From: Alphaproteobacteria bacterium
GTDB lineage: Bacteria; Pseudomonadota; Alphaproteobacteria; Bin65
Length of the DNA: 64,000 nt
Direction: 5' to 3'
NCBI GenBank assembly: GCA_021776685.1
Contig: JAJFFJ010000130.1
Coordinates: forward strand, 34,835-98,834
The notes under the pieces are model-generated. The model worked only from the letters and a program-made list of their open reading frames with translations. It searched no databases and was not told the origin of the DNA. Shown here piece after piece: positions 42,351 to 52,397 of this stretch (position 1 is the first letter of the stretch; every line of letters begins with the position of its first letter). A program made the translations under genes and the position numbers.

Positions 42351-45017
42351 ATGAACACCGGTAACGAAATTCGCCGCACCTTCCTGGACTATTTCGGCGG
42401 CAATGGTCACGAAATCGTGGCGTCCAGCCCCCTGGTGCCCCGAAACGATCCGACGTTGATGTTCACCAACGCGGGTATGGTTCAGTTCAAGAATGTCTTC
42501 ACCGGTATTGAGACCCGCGACTATTCCCGCGCCGTGACATCGCAGAAATGCGTTCGCGCCGGCGGCAAGCACAACGACCTCGAGAATGTGGGCTACACGG
42601 CGCGACATCACACATTCTTCGAGATGCTCGGCAATTTTTCCTTCGGCGATTATTTCAAGGACGTGGCGATCGAACTCGCCTGGAATCTGATCACCAAGGA
42701 ATATGGCCTGCCCGCGGAGAAGATGCTGGCGACGGTCTATGCCGACGACGATGAGGCTTTCGATCTGTGGAAAAAGATCGCCGGTCTGCCGGAAGACCGC
42801 ATCATCCGCATCGGTACGTCGGACAATTTCTGGTCTATGGGTGAGACAGGCCCGTGCGGGCCCTGTTCCGAGCTGTTTTTCGACCATGGTGAGGATGTGC
42901 CCGGCGGCCCGCCCGGCAGTCCGGACGAAGACGGCGATCGGTTCGTTGAGATCTGGAATCTGGTCTTCATGCAGTACGAGCAGATGACGCCGGACGAGCG
43001 GGTCGGGCTGCCCAGACCGTCGATCGACACCGGCATGGGCCTGGAGCGGCTTGCCGCCATTCTGCAGGGCAAGCGCGACAACTATGACACCGACCTCGTG
43101 CGGCCACTGATGGAAGCGGCGGCGGAGATTACCGGCGGCGAGCTGGATGGCTCCGACCGTCCCAGCTTCAAGGCGATTGCCGATCACGTCCGCGCCTCCG
43201 CCTTCCTGATTGCCGACGGCGTTTTGCCCTCCAACGAAGGCCGCGGCTACGTGCTGCGGCGCATCATGCGCCGGGCCATGCGCCATGCCCATATGGTCGG
43301 CGCAGGCGAGCCGGTCATGCACTTGCTGGTGCCGACTCTGATTACGCTCATGGGTCAGCATTTCACCGAGTTGCCCCGGGCGGAAGCATTGATCACCGAA
43401 AGCCTGAAGCTCGAAGAAACCCGCTTTCGCGATACGTTGGATCGCGGCTTGAAGCTGCTCGGCGACGAGACGGGCAAGCTGGGTGACACGGAAGCGTTGC
43501 CGGGCGATGTGGCGTTCCGCCTGTATGACACTTTCGGATTTCCGGTGGACCTGACCCAGGATGTGTTGCGGGGCCAGGGCCGGCAGGTGGACATGGACGG
43601 ATTCAACGCCGCCATGGAGCGGCAGCGGGCAGAGGCGCGAAAGGCCTGGACCGGCTCCGGGGAACAGGCAGAAGACACCATCTGGTTCGAGATTGCAGAG
43701 AAGACCGGCGCAACCGAATTCCTCGGCTACGAAACCGAGACTGCGGAAGGGCGCATTGAGGCAATCGTTGTTGACGGCGCACAGGTTGACCGGGCGGAAG
43801 CAGGTGCAAATGCGGCGCTCATCCTCAATCAGACGCCCTTCTATGCAGAATCAGGCGGTCAGGTCGGCGATAGCGGCAGCATCACCGGCGAAGACGGCGG
43901 CGACCTGCAGGTCTCCGACACCGCCAAACGGGCGGATGGGCTGCATGTGCATATCGGCGAAGTCACCGCCGGCGCATTTGCCGTCGGCGATGCGGTACAG
44001 TTGCAGGTGGATCACGGCCGCCGCACGCGAATCCGCGCCAACCACTCGGTCACCCATCTGGCCCACGAGGCGCTGCGGCGCGTGCTGGGCGATCACGTCA
44101 CCCAGAAAGGCTCGCAGGTCGCCGAAGCCCGCATGCGCTTTGACTTCTCGCACCCCAAGGCGTTGGCGCCGGGAGAGGTCGCCGCAATCGAGGATGACGT
44201 TAACGCCCGCGTCCGCGCCAACGGTGAAGTGGTGACCCGCCTGATGACGCCCGACGAGGCGGTGGAGCAGGGCGCATTGGCGCTCTTTGGCGAAAAGTAT
44301 GGCGACGAAGTTCGCGTCGTCTCCATGGGGCCTGATGACGACAGGCCGTTCTATTCGACGGAGCTGTGCGGCGGCACGCACGTGCGGCGCACCGGCGATA
44401 TCGGCCTGTTCAAGATTGTCAGCGAAGCTGCTGTCGCATCAGGCGTGCGCCGCATCGAAGTCCTGACCGGCCCGGCGGCGGAAGCGCATGTGCGGGCGGA
44501 GGAACTGGCGCTGAGCAATGCCGCGGGCATGCTCAAGGTCGCGCCAGCCAAGCTGGCCGAGCGGGTCCAGGCCTTACTCGATGAACGCAAGTCGCTGGAG
44601 CGAGAACTGTCGGAAACCCGCAAGGCCATGGCCACCGGAGGTGGCGCGGCGGCCGGTCCGGAAGCTAAGGATGTCGGCGGTGTGCAGTATGCCGCCCAGG
44701 CGCTTGATGGCGTGCCGCCCAAGGATCTGAAGCCCATGGCGGATGCGATGAAGAAGAAGATCGGCTCGGGTGTGGTTGCCCTGGTGAGCGCCGCGGACGG
44801 CAAGGCGTCTATCGTTGTTGGCGTTACCGATGATCTGACAAATCAGGTCAGCGCGGTGGACCTGGTCAAGGTTGGCTCTGCGGCCCTGGGCGGCAAGGGC
44901 GGCGGCGGTCGGCCTGATATGGCCCAGGCCGGCGGGCCGGACGCTGCAGCCGCAGATGCGGCCCTTGCAGCGATTGAAGAGGCACTTGCCGGTGGCGCAA
45001 AGGCGGCGGCGGAATAG
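42351..45017 (+). CDS. alaS: alanyl-tRNA synthetase
   Basis: An 888-residue class II synthetase, typical in length. The catalytic domain has the motif [15 protein letters not shown] at the N-terminus, then GHxxRAP-type equivalents such as [18 protein letters not shown] and [14 protein letters not shown]. The editing domain carries the zinc-type [13 protein letters not shown] site (here [15 protein letters not shown]) and the CGGTHV motif ([13 protein letters not shown]). The C-terminal oligomerisation/C-Ala domain is present, ending Ala-rich. Placement after recA is common in alphaproteobacteria. No T-box is seen. Confidence 0.97.
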   Translation: MNTGNEIRRTFLDYFGGNGHEIVASSPLVPRNDPTLMFTNAGMVQFKNVFTGIETRDYSRAVTSQKCVRAGGKHNDLENVGYTARHHTFFEMLGNFSFGDYFKDVAIELAWNLITKEYGLPAEKMLATVYADDDEAFDLWKKIAGLPEDRIIRIGTSDNFWSMGETGPCGPCSELFFDHGEDVPGGPPGSPDEDGDRFVEIWNLVFMQYEQMTPDERVGLPRPSIDTGMGLERLAAILQGKRDNYDTDLVRPLMEAAAEITGGELDGSDRPSFKAIADHVRASAFLIADGVLPSNEGRGYVLRRIMRRAMRHAHMVGAGEPVMHLLVPTLITLMGQHFTELPRAEALITESLKLEETRFRDTLDRGLKLLGDETGKLGDTEALPGDVAFRLYDTFGFPVDLTQDVLRGQGRQVDMDGFNAAMERQRAEARKAWTGSGEQAEDTIWFEIAEKTGATEFLGYETETAEGRIEAIVVDGAQVDRAEAGANAALILNQTPFYAESGGQVGDSGSITGEDGGDLQVSDTAKRADGLHVHIGEVTAGAFAVGDAVQLQVDHGRRTRIRANHSVTHLAHEALRRVLGDHVTQKGSQVAEARMRFDFSHPKALAPGEVAAIEDDVNARVRANGEVVTRLMTPDEAVEQGALALFGEKYGDEVRVVSMGPDDDRPFYSTELCGGTHVRRTGDIGLFKIVSEAAVASGVRRIEVLTGPAAEAHVRAEELALSNAAGMLKVAPAKLAERVQALLDERKSLERELSETRKAMATGGGAAAGPEAKDVGGVQYAAQALDGVPPKDLKPMADAMKKKIGSGVVALVSAADGKASIVVGVTDDLTNQVSAVDLVKVGSAALGGKGGGGRPDMAQAGGPDAAAADAALAAIEEALAGGAKAAAE

Positions 45018-45089
45018 TTGACTGACGGCGGTATACGCTGCGGTAAGGTTGCTGCGCTTTCGTTTGGATCAAGTATCAGGAGATTTGCC

Positions 45090-45863
45090 ATGCCCGGTCG
45101 GCGATCTGCCCATTCCACCCGCCCGCGCTGTTTCTTGCCGGTTTTGGCGGCGGCGATCATTGTGCTGCCGTCAGCTCTCTCGGCGGAAACCTTGTCGCTC
45201 CCCAAACCTGGTCTGACGATCGACTATCAGGGAACGCTGGTTGTTGTGGGCCCCGGCAAACGGAAGTCGGCTGGCGTCTACAGCGTGGTCGTAACCTGTG
45301 TTCAGAGGGGGTATGTGGCGACCGACCGCGTCCACCGTACCGGCGCCCATAAGACGACGTCGCGGCTGATAACCTACCGTCATGTGACGCCGGCCCGCAT
45401 GACCGTCACCCTTTCGCGCGGCCGCGTTATTGATCGGCGGTTTGTTTTTCCCAAGGAAGCGATCGACCGGTTTTTCAAGGCGGGCGGCGAAAAGATAGTC
45501 TCGTTCACCGTCGGCAATGCGCCCGCAAAGGGCCGTTCCGATCCGGGCAAGATGATCAAGTCGGCGGCGCTGGTATCCCTGAAGCCGCTTCGGAAAGAGA
45601 CTGTTTCCGTGCCTGCGGGGCGGTTCGATACGGTGGTGATGACAAGTACCACCGTTTCCCGTCCCCCCACGTCCGCCGTGGACAAGATTGTTGTGGAAGC
45701 GACAGGCTGGTTTGCCCCCAAAATTGGCTACCCGGTGAAGATTTTCATTCGCCAAGCCGTAACAGGGACACAGTCGCGGACGGTCGATCAGACATATCTG
45801 GCGGCCAAGATCACCCAGGCTTCCGCGCCGGCCGATGGCTGCAGGGACGTTCCGGAGAAATAG
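45090..45863 (+). CDS. secreted protein of unknown function (paralogue of the convergent gene)
   Basis: A 257-residue protein with a signal peptide (hydrophobic FLPVLAAAIIVLP, cut near ALSA). The body is beta-rich. A C-terminal pattern VPAGRFDTVVM followed by GWFAPKIGYPVK recalls DUF3108-type outer-envelope proteins, in which this GxF-T-W-AP-xG segment recurs. The convergent gene has the same pattern (VQAGKFSTCVL, then IWLAPSLGIAVK). The ATG at 45090 follows CAGGAGATTTGCC. Function is unknown; a lipid- or cell-envelope-associated role is a guess. Confidence 0.65.
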   Translation: MPGRRSAHSTRPRCFLPVLAAAIIVLPSALSAETLSLPKPGLTIDYQGTLVVVGPGKRKSAGVYSVVVTCVQRGYVATDRVHRTGAHKTTSRLITYRHVTPARMTVTLSRGRVIDRRFVFPKEAIDRFFKAGGEKIVSFTVGNAPAKGRSDPGKMIKSAALVSLKPLRKETVSVPAGRFDTVVMTSTTVSRPPTSAVDKIVVEATGWFAPKIGYPVKIFIRQAVTGTQSRTVDQTYLAAKITQASAPADGCRDVPEK

Positions 45864-45879
45864 ACCAAGTGCAAAAGGC

Positions 45880-46632
45880 TTAGCGGCCCTTTACCCAAAC
45901 CGCGTGGGTGGTCACCCGTTCTTCGGATTTGACGCCGCTGCCCGGCTCCATGCCGTAAGATTTCAACACTTTCTCGTCTTTGACGGCAATGCCCAGGCTC
46001 GGCGCCAGCCAAATCTTGTGCTGCTCTGTGACCGCCAGGCGGGTGTAGGGCTTGCGGTCACTGTCCGGCGTTTCCAGCCGCCAGGTCTTGATCGTCACCA
46101 GCAGGACGCAGGTAGAGAACTTGCCGGCCTGAACGCGAATATTCTCTTCGCCTTCCACCTCGATGGTCAGCTCGGTGCGTCCAATCAGGGCGCCCGGCTT
46201 GTCGCCCGCGCCGGGAACGACATCCGTGGCGGTGATTTTGACCCGTTTGCCGGGCCTGAGCGGCCACAGTCCGGAAAGAGCCTGCCGGTCGAACTTCCGC
46301 GCCATGCGGGCCTTGCCGCCAAAGCTGGAGGCATAGGGCCAGAGCCCGCGGAAGAAGGTCACCAGATAGGTTTCTTCGTCCTGGTCGCGGCGTTCGGCGC
46401 GAGGGTCGCGATACCGCAACACGACATCGTCGCCCGGCGCCCGTTCCACGGTGGCGTGGCTGCTCAGTGCAACCTTCTCCGCGGTGCCGCCGGTGACCAT
46501 CTCGGTGCCGCGGGTGTAGTAGGCCACTGTCACCCCTGGTTTGGGCGGCAGATAGGCGGTGCAGCGGGCTACGGCTTCGGTGGCGGCAACGCAGGCCAGG
46601 CTCAGCGCGCTGGCGAACAAAATCTTGCGCAT
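45880..46632 (-). CDS. secreted protein of unknown function (paralogue of the convergent gene)
   Basis: A 250-residue protein with signal peptide MRKILFASALSLACVAAT. It begins with a cysteine-containing CTAYLPPKPG segment in the mature part. The second half carries VQAGKFSTCVL and IWLAPSLGIAVK, matching the neighbour at 45.1-45.9 kb and resembling DUF3108-type proteins. The two genes face each other with 16 bases between their ends, as in an inverted duplication that has diverged. No enzymatic motif is seen. Confidence 0.65.
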   Translation of the reverse strand: MRKILFASALSLACVAATEAVARCTAYLPPKPGVTVAYYTRGTEMVTGGTAEKVALSSHATVERAPGDDVVLRYRDPRAERRDQDEETYLVTFFRGLWPYASSFGGKARMARKFDRQALSGLWPLRPGKRVKITATDVVPGAGDKPGALIGRTELTIEVEGEENIRVQAGKFSTCVLLVTIKTWRLETPDSDRKPYTRLAVTEQHKIWLAPSLGIAVKDEKVLKSYGMEPGSGVKSEERVTTHAVWVKGR

Positions 46633-46754
46633 GGGAAATCCGGTGTTTGCGTGGGTGTATCTGATTTACGGCGGTCAGACCGCCGACATCGCCCAGTCTA
46701 GCACGGCAATTATGGCGACTATGCGAGCGTTGCGCGCTGGGTTAGCGTAGGCCT

Positions 46755-47471
46755 ATGGACATCATTGCCTCCATCAATGAGAGCCTGGCCAGCGTCGGCC
46801 TGTTCGTGCGCGCGGGCTTTCATCCGGGCAGCGATATGCCGGCGCCGGGTTTGAGCGACGGCCGCCCGGCGGGGACCGTCCTGCTGGTCGGCAACGCGGG
46901 CAACGCCTTGTGGCAGGCCTTCCAGGCGAGCCGCCCTGATATGACTGCGCGCAATCCGCTCAATCGTTGGGTCGCCAGCCAACTCGCCGACGCTGCTGCG
47001 AAGGTGGATGCCGAGGTGGTCGATCCCATGCGCCCGCCTTACCCGCCCATTCAGCGCTGGGCAATGGCGGCGGAGGGCGTGCACCAGTCGCCTCTCGGCC
47101 TGCTGATCCACCCGGACTATGGTTTGTGGCATGTCTACCGGGGGGCACTGCTGCTGGCGGACAAGGTGGACCTGCCACCGCCGCAGACGGGCGCCAGTCC
47201 CTGTGACAGCTGCGCCAACAAGCCGTGCCTCAATGCCTGCCCGGTGGATGCGTTCCGGCCCGCTTTCAGCCCCGAAACCTGTGTGGAACATGTGGCGGGG
47301 CCATCCGGCGGCCCCTGCCAGGCCCGCGGGTGCCTGGCCCGTCGCGCCTGTCCGGTAGGGCGCGACTGGGCCTACGATCTGGAGCCGGCGGCCTATCACA
47401 TGGCGGCGGTGGTCGAGACGGTCCAGGCCGGGCGTCACCGTGGCGCCGCCGTGTGGGAGCCGGAAGGGTAA
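46755..47471 (+). CDS. ferredoxin-like protein with C-terminal cysteine motifs
   Basis: A 238-residue protein. The middle of the chain has CDSCANKPCLNACPVDAF, a [4Fe-4S] motif, and further Cys residues follow (CVEHV, CQARGCLARRACPVG), suggesting a second cluster. The N-terminal 130 residues (VRAGFHPGSDMPAPG; VLLVGNAGNALWQAF) recall the cobalamin-independent part of QueG/MMACHC-type Fe-S proteins. Some homologues are labelled 4Fe-4S ferredoxin. The reaction is unknown. The gene is separate from the next, MoxR, by 82 bases on the same strand. Confidence 0.75.
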   Translation: MDIIASINESLASVGLFVRAGFHPGSDMPAPGLSDGRPAGTVLLVGNAGNALWQAFQASRPDMTARNPLNRWVASQLADAAAKVDAEVVDPMRPPYPPIQRWAMAAEGVHQSPLGLLIHPDYGLWHVYRGALLLADKVDLPPPQTGASPCDSCANKPCLNACPVDAFRPAFSPETCVEHVAGPSGGPCQARGCLARRACPVGRDWAYDLEPAAYHMAAVVETVQAGRHRGAAVWEPEG

Positions 47472-47553
47472 CTGTCGCGGCATTCCTGCCCTTGTTTCCG
47501 ATTCTATCGCGCCATAGGTTGAAGCCGCTGAACCACAATCAAAAGCTTCCCAA

Positions 47554-48411
47554 ATGACTGAACAAACCCGCTTTGAAGGCACCGATACCTATGTTGCGAC
47601 CGAAGACCTGATGGTCGCGGTCAATGCTGCGATCACCCTCGAACGTCCACTCCTGATCAAGGGCGAGCCCGGCACGGGCAAGACCGTTCTGGCGCACGAA
47701 GTGGCCCGGGCGCTCAACAAGCCGATTATCGAGTGGCACGTCAAATCGACCACCAAGGCCCAACAAGGGCTCTACGAATATGACGCGATCAGCCGCCTGC
47801 GCGACGGCCAGCTCGGTGACGAACGGGTTCGGGACATCGGGAATTACATCGAGAAGGGCAAGCTCTGGGAGGCCTTCGAGGCCGACAATTCGCCGCTTCT
47901 GCTGATCGACGAGATCGACAAGGCCGACATCGAGTTTCCCAACGATCTGCTGCTTGAGCTCGACCGTATGGAATTCCACGTCTACGAGACGAAGCAAACC
48001 ATCAAGGCCAAGCAACGGCCGATCGTCTTCATCACGTCGAACAACGAGAAAGAGCTGCCGGACGCCTTCCTGCGCCGCTGTTTCTTCCACTACATCCGTT
48101 TCCCGGAAGAGGACACGATGACCGAGATCATCGACGTCCACCATCCCGGCCTGAAGAAGAATCTGCTGCGCGAGGCGCTGAGCGTCTTCTACGAAATCCG
48201 CGAAGTACCGGGCCTGAAGAAAAAGCCTTCCACGTCCGAGTTGCTCGACTGGATCAAGCTGTTGGTGGCTGAGGACATTCCGCCGGAAGCGCTCAAGAGC
48301 AAGGACATGAAGGTCATCCTGCCGCCGCTTTATGGCGCGTTGATCAAGAACGAGCAGGACGTCCACCAGTTCGAACGCCTGATCTTCATGGCGAAACGGC
48401 AGAATAACTAG
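47554..48411 (+). CDS. MoxR-family AAA+ ATPase
   Basis: A 285-residue AAA+ protein. Walker A is GEPGTGKTVLA, Walker B LLLIDEIDKAD, sensor 1 VFITSNNEKELP, and an arginine-rich segment DAFLRRCFFHYIRF follows. MoxR ATPases work as chaperones with VWA partners to insert metal cofactors or mature enzymes. The VWA gene follows after 42 bases, the usual pair. The CoxD-like role is possible, since molybdenum enzymes of CO-dehydrogenase type use this pair, but no such enzyme is in the window. Confidence 0.92.
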   Translation: MTEQTRFEGTDTYVATEDLMVAVNAAITLERPLLIKGEPGTGKTVLAHEVARALNKPIIEWHVKSTTKAQQGLYEYDAISRLRDGQLGDERVRDIGNYIEKGKLWEAFEADNSPLLLIDEIDKADIEFPNDLLLELDRMEFHVYETKQTIKAKQRPIVFITSNNEKELPDAFLRRCFFHYIRFPEEDTMTEIIDVHHPGLKKNLLREALSVFYEIREVPGLKKKPSTSELLDWIKLLVAEDIPPEALKSKDMKVILPPLYGALIKNEQDVHQFERLIFMAKRQNN

Positions 48412-48453
48412 CAGAGCAACCCGGCCCACGCCGATAGAGTTGGTGCACCGCCC

Positions 48454-49629
48454 ATGTTCACAAATCTTTTCTACGAGCTTCGCAAGGCTCAGGTGCCGGT
48501 CAGCCTGCGGGAATATCTGACCCTGCTGGACGCCATCGATCTTGGCCTCGCGAACTATTCGATCAATGAATTCTACTACCTGTCCCGTGCGGCCCTGGTG
48601 AAAGACGAGCGCCATCTGGACAAGTTTGATCGGGTTTTCGGCCACGTGTTCCAGGGGCTCGAACTGCTCAACGAGATTTTCGGCGAGGAGGTCCCGGAGG
48701 AATGGCTGCGCAAAATGGCGGAGCTGAACCTCACCGACGAAGAGAAGGCCGAGATCGAGGCCATGGGCGGCTGGGACAAGCTCATGGAGGAGCTGAAGAA
48801 ACGCCTTGAGGAGCAGAAGGGCCGCCATCAGGGGGGCAACAAGTGGATCGGCACCGCCGGCAAGTCACCCTACGGCGCCTATGGCTATAACCCCGAAGGG
48901 GTGCGCATCGGCCAGGAGGGCAACCGCAACTTCTCCGCGGTCAAAGTTTGGGACAAGCGCGAGTTCAAGAATCTCGACGACTCGGTGGAGCTCGGCACCC
49001 GCAACATCAAGATGGCGCTTCGCCGACTGCGCAAGTTCGCCCGCGAGGGGGCCAACGAAGAGCTTGACCTTCCGGACACGATCTCGTCCACGGCGAAGCA
49101 GGGCTGGCTCGACATCAAGATGGTGCCGGAGCGGCATAACTCAGTGAAAGTGCTGATTTTTTTCGATGTGGGTGGGTCCATGGACCCGCATGTGAAGGTC
49201 TGCGAGGAGCTATTCTCCGCCTGCCGGACCGAGTTCAAGCACATGGAATATTTTTACTTCCACAACTGCCTCTACGATCATGTGTGGAAGGACAGCCGCC
49301 GCCGGCACGCAGACCCCATGGATACATGGGACGTGCTGCACACCTATGGCTCCGACTACAAGGTGATCTTCGTCGGCGACGCGTCCATGAGCCCCTACGA
49401 GATCGTCATGGCCGGCGGCTCGGTGGAATACTGGAACGAGGAAGCCGGGCAGACCTGGCTGGAGCGCCTGACGCAGACCTTCACCAACTGCGCCTGGCTG
49501 AACCCGGTGCCCCAGCGCCATTGGCAGTACACGCCGTCCATCGGCATCCTTCAGGATCTGTTCGAGCACCGCATGTTCCCCATGACCCTCGACGGTCTGG
49601 ATGACGCGATGAAGGAACTGAATCACTAG
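48454..49629 (+). CDS. VWA-domain protein (CoxE-like), partner of MoxR
   Basis: A 391-residue protein. The C-terminal half is a VWA domain with the metal-ion site DVGGSMDPH (DxGxS-type) and later NPVPQRHWQYTPSI. The N-terminal half is charged and helical (EEWLRKMAELNLTDEEKAEI), a CoxE-like segment. It binds MoxR and probably recruits the client enzyme. A palindromic terminator follows the stop. Together with moxR it forms a two-gene operon. Confidence 0.88.
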   Translation: MFTNLFYELRKAQVPVSLREYLTLLDAIDLGLANYSINEFYYLSRAALVKDERHLDKFDRVFGHVFQGLELLNEIFGEEVPEEWLRKMAELNLTDEEKAEIEAMGGWDKLMEELKKRLEEQKGRHQGGNKWIGTAGKSPYGAYGYNPEGVRIGQEGNRNFSAVKVWDKREFKNLDDSVELGTRNIKMALRRLRKFAREGANEELDLPDTISSTAKQGWLDIKMVPERHNSVKVLIFFDVGGSMDPHVKVCEELFSACRTEFKHMEYFYFHNCLYDHVWKDSRRRHADPMDTWDVLHTYGSDYKVIFVGDASMSPYEIVMAGGSVEYWNEEAGQTWLERLTQTFTNCAWLNPVPQRHWQYTPSIGILQDLFEHRMFPMTLDGLDDAMKELNH

Positions 49630-49657
49630 ACGGTTCTGACTGCAGAGAACCATGTAG

Positions 49658-49682
49658 GGGCGGGTTTCAAACCCGCCCTTTT
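49658..49682. terminator. palindromic terminator between the VWA gene and benE
   Basis: Stem GGGCGGGTTT / AAACCCGCCC with a one-base C in the middle, followed by TTTTTA on the plus strand. It serves the convergent VWA and BenE genes. A nearly identical palindrome is found at 53561, so it is a dispersed repeat used as a terminator. Confidence 0.85.
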
Positions 49683-50824
49683 TATTTGGCTCTCGCCCTG
49701 TCCAATCCCATCACGATTAGTCCAACGCACAGGCCCCAGAAAGCCGAGCCGATACCGAAGAGGGCGAGGCCGGAGGCGGTTACCACCAGGGTCATCATGG
49801 CCGCGAAGCGGTCGCGGTCATCGGCGAGCGCGGTGCCAGCGGCGCTGGTCAGCGGTGCCGCGAGCGCCAAGCCGGCCACCGTGGCGATCAGGGCCGGCGG
49901 TAAGCCGGCAAAAAAGCCGATGAAGGACGCGCCGAAGACGCCCAGCAGCGCATAGTTGAGCGCATAGAAGGGCCCGGTCATCCAACGCTTGTTCTTGTCC
50001 GGATGCACGTCCGGCCCGGTGCAGATCGCCGCTGTGATCGCCGCCATATTGGTTGTGTGACCGCCAAAGGGCGCTGTCACCGCAGAGACAATGCCGGTGG
50101 TGGTCAGGATTGAGCCGGTGGGCGGCTGATAGCCGTCCGTGCGCAGCACGGCATATCCCGGCAGGTTCTGCCCCGCCATGGTCACCAAGTAAAGCGGCAG
50201 GCCGAGGCCGATCAGGACCGCCGGGTCAAAGGCCGGGGTGATCCAGACTGGCGTTGTGATCTGAAGGCTGAAGGCCAGCGCGCCGTCACCCAGTCCCCAG
50301 GCCAGCGCCACCCCACCCACCAGAACCGCGATGATCGCCCAGGCCGGGTTCCACAAGCGCAGCAGCAGGAAGATACCGACGAGCGGCAGCACCAGCGCCG
50401 GCGACTGGCCGGCCTGAACGAAGACGTCGATCACAAAGCGGAGCAGGATACCGGCCAGCATGCCAGCGGCAATGGATGCCGGCAGCCGCTCGATCAACCG
50501 CCCCAGCGGCCGGAGCGCCGCAGTCAACAGGATCAGTGCCGCGGCAAACAGGAAGGAGCCCACCGCCTCAGACATGGTTACGCCGCTGGTGGCCGCAATC
50601 AGCGCTGCGCCCGGGGTAGACCAGGCGGCGACCAGCGGCATGCGGTGGCGAAGGGTCAGGTAGAGGGTCGCTGCCGCCGTTGCGAGGCAGAGCGCGCCTG
50701 CCCAGCTGGCCGCCTGTTCAGGCGTCGCGCCGACGGCCTTTGCGGCGGAGAAAATCAGCGCAATAGTGCTGCCATAGCCGACAATCGCCGCCACAAGCGG
50801 TGCAATGACGATGGAGGAGCGCAT
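49682..50824 (-). CDS. benE: BenE-family benzoate/H+ symporter-like protein
   Basis: A 380-residue protein with about twelve membrane segments of the BenE family. The N-terminus SSIVIAPLVAAIVGYGS, WSTPGAALIAATSG, VSAVTAPFGGHTTNMAAIT and PPALIATVAGLALAAPL are family segments. BenE proteins import benzoate with protons; a broader aromatic or other substrate is possible. No benzoate catabolic gene is adjacent. The last codons overlap the terminator. A small membrane protein and a desaturase gene lie upstream on the same strand. Confidence 0.88.
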   Translation of the reverse strand: MRSSIVIAPLVAAIVGYGSTIALIFSAAKAVGATPEQAASWAGALCLATAAATLYLTLRHRMPLVAAWSTPGAALIAATSGVTMSEAVGSFLFAAALILLTAALRPLGRLIERLPASIAAGMLAGILLRFVIDVFVQAGQSPALVLPLVGIFLLLRLWNPAWAIIAVLVGGVALAWGLGDGALAFSLQITTPVWITPAFDPAVLIGLGLPLYLVTMAGQNLPGYAVLRTDGYQPPTGSILTTTGIVSAVTAPFGGHTTNMAAITAAICTGPDVHPDKNKRWMTGPFYALNYALLGVFGASFIGFFAGLPPALIATVAGLALAAPLTSAAGTALADDRDRFAAMMTLVVTASGLALFGIGSAFWGLCVGLIVMGLDRARAK

Positions 50825-50836
50825 AGCGGGGTATCG

Positions 50837-51298
50837 TCAGGCTGCGTCCAGGCCAGCCCACTTGCCTGTGTCGATGTTGAGCCCGGAGACCAGAAACCAG
50901 AAATTGCCAATCAGGTGCGCGAGCGGCACGAACAGACCAATCACCATGTTGGTGAGCCCGGAAGAAAGAGTGGCTTCCGGATGCATGACGGCATTGAACA
51001 GCGCCAGAAAGCTGACCACGACCAGCCAGTTGAGCGCCAGCAGGGATGCGCCGATAAGTCGGCCGCGGCCGGCGCCGGCAGACTGTTTAAGCGCCCGCCC
51101 TGCCATGACGTAAAGTGCGCCGGCAGCAATGGCGACGATCAGGCCGGAGAGGATGAACCAGGAGACATCGCCACCTGAGGCAAAGGCATAGACCATCAGC
51201 GCCAGCGCGGCGACGGCATGGGCGACACCCCAGATGGTGGATTTGCGGCTCAGGGCTGCGACCTGCCGTGCAGCAGGAATGGCGCTGTCATTGCTCAT
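50837..51298 (-). CDS. small four-helix membrane protein of unknown function
   Basis: A 153-residue protein with about four membrane helices (for example GVAHAVAALALMVYAF, WFILSGLIVAIAAGALYVM). No family is recognised. The ATG at 51298 is chosen because the upstream part of the frame overlaps the desaturase gene. It lies 20 bases downstream of the desaturase stop and 13 upstream of benE, so the three genes may form one operon. Confidence 0.65.
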   Translation of the reverse strand: MSNDSAIPAARQVAALSRKSTIWGVAHAVAALALMVYAFASGGDVSWFILSGLIVAIAAGALYVMAGRALKQSAGAGRGRLIGASLLALNWLVVVSFLALFNAVMHPEATLSSGLTNMVIGLFVPLAHLIGNFWFLVSGLNIDTGKWAGLDAA

Positions 51299-51317
51299 GA
51301 AGGGGTCCGTCTTGTTG

Positions 51318-52349
51318 TCAGGCTGACTGTTCCGCCGTAGCTGGGCGGGGAGTGTCGAATGCCTTGCGTGCGCCCCAGCCGATGGTCCGCACCTCGGCGC
51401 CCTCAAGCAGGCCTAGATCGCCCAACTCCCGGTGCGCCTGGGGAAGGTTGTAATGAGGAATCGCCGGATAGAGGTGATGCTCCAGGTGATAATGCACCCG
51501 GTGAGGGAAGATCAGCCACAAAAGCCAGGCGGGGCCCTGATTGGTCCGGGCGTCGCGCCAGGGGTCGCCGGTCTCCGATGTCATGCCGTGTTCCAGGATC
51601 GACCGGAAGCGCAGCACTGGCTGCAGAATGAACCACAGTGGAACCAGCCACAGCAGGAGGTATTCCAGCCACCAGCCGGTAGCGATGGCGGCGACTACAG
51701 CGCCAACATGAAAGGCGGCGACCACCCAGCGGTCGTTCAAAGCCGCCCGGCGCAGTTGGGGGGACGTGTCCCCCAGAGGGTCGGGGCGGGTCTCGTCGGC
51801 CCTCTTGGCCGAGGGCGCGCCCCAGAAATAGGCGTAGGTCTTCCAGGCTGTCAGCCCGACGATGTCCCGCAGCAGCTTGTGGATCAGATATCCGCGGCCC
51901 CGCGGGTAGCCGCCGTGGATCGGTGTATCCGGATCCTGCTTGCCGAAGAGATGGTTGTGATGCAACCGGTGAATGACCCGGTAAGCACGCATGGAGATGC
52001 CCGTGGGCGCCGCGCAGAGGCGCCCAATCAGATCATTCAGCCAGCGCGTCTCATAAAGGCGGTAGTGGGCAGCGTCATGGGCCAGCACAAACAGCGCCTG
52101 CGCCCGGGTCGCCAGCAGCACCATGGCCGGTGCGAGCACATACCATTCCCACCAGATCAGCGGCAGAGCCACAAGCGCTGCAATCTCGGTCCAGGTGCGG
52201 ACCACGGACACGGTCGCTTTGATCGGATTGATCCGATTCAGGCGTTTCACCGCGTCGGGCGGCAGCCCGCGGCGCTTGCCCAGGTCGACCCGAAATTCTT
52301 CGCCTTGTGCGCCAGCCGGGCCAGAGGGTGATGAAACAGCGTCAGACAT
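51318..52349 (-). CDS. membrane fatty-acid desaturase
   Basis: A 343-residue desaturase with three His boxes: HDAAH, HRLHHNH and HYHLEHHLYP (the last in IFPHRVHYHLEHHLYP). These bind the di-iron centre. Membrane helices flank the first two. The enzyme introduces a double bond or hydroxyl into an acyl or carotenoid-type chain using O2 and ferredoxin. HxxHH spacing is of the acyl-lipid desaturase type. The exact substrate is not readable. Confidence 0.9.
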   Translation of the reverse strand: MSDAVSSPSGPAGAQGEEFRVDLGKRRGLPPDAVKRLNRINPIKATVSVVRTWTEIAALVALPLIWWEWYVLAPAMVLLATRAQALFVLAHDAAHYRLYETRWLNDLIGRLCAAPTGISMRAYRVIHRLHHNHLFGKQDPDTPIHGGYPRGRGYLIHKLLRDIVGLTAWKTYAYFWGAPSAKRADETRPDPLGDTSPQLRRAALNDRWVVAAFHVGAVVAAIATGWWLEYLLLWLVPLWFILQPVLRFRSILEHGMTSETGDPWRDARTNQGPAWLLWLIFPHRVHYHLEHHLYPAIPHYNLPQAHRELGDLGLLEGAEVRTIGWGARKAFDTPRPATAEQSA

Positions 52350-52397
52350 GGGCGAAGACTACCAAACCCGGGAACCCTGCACCAGCCATGGGGCTGC

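Noticed and set aside
47539..48828. 429-codon minus-strand frame over moxR and the VWA gene
   Set aside because: Antisense to a clear MoxR/VWA pair.
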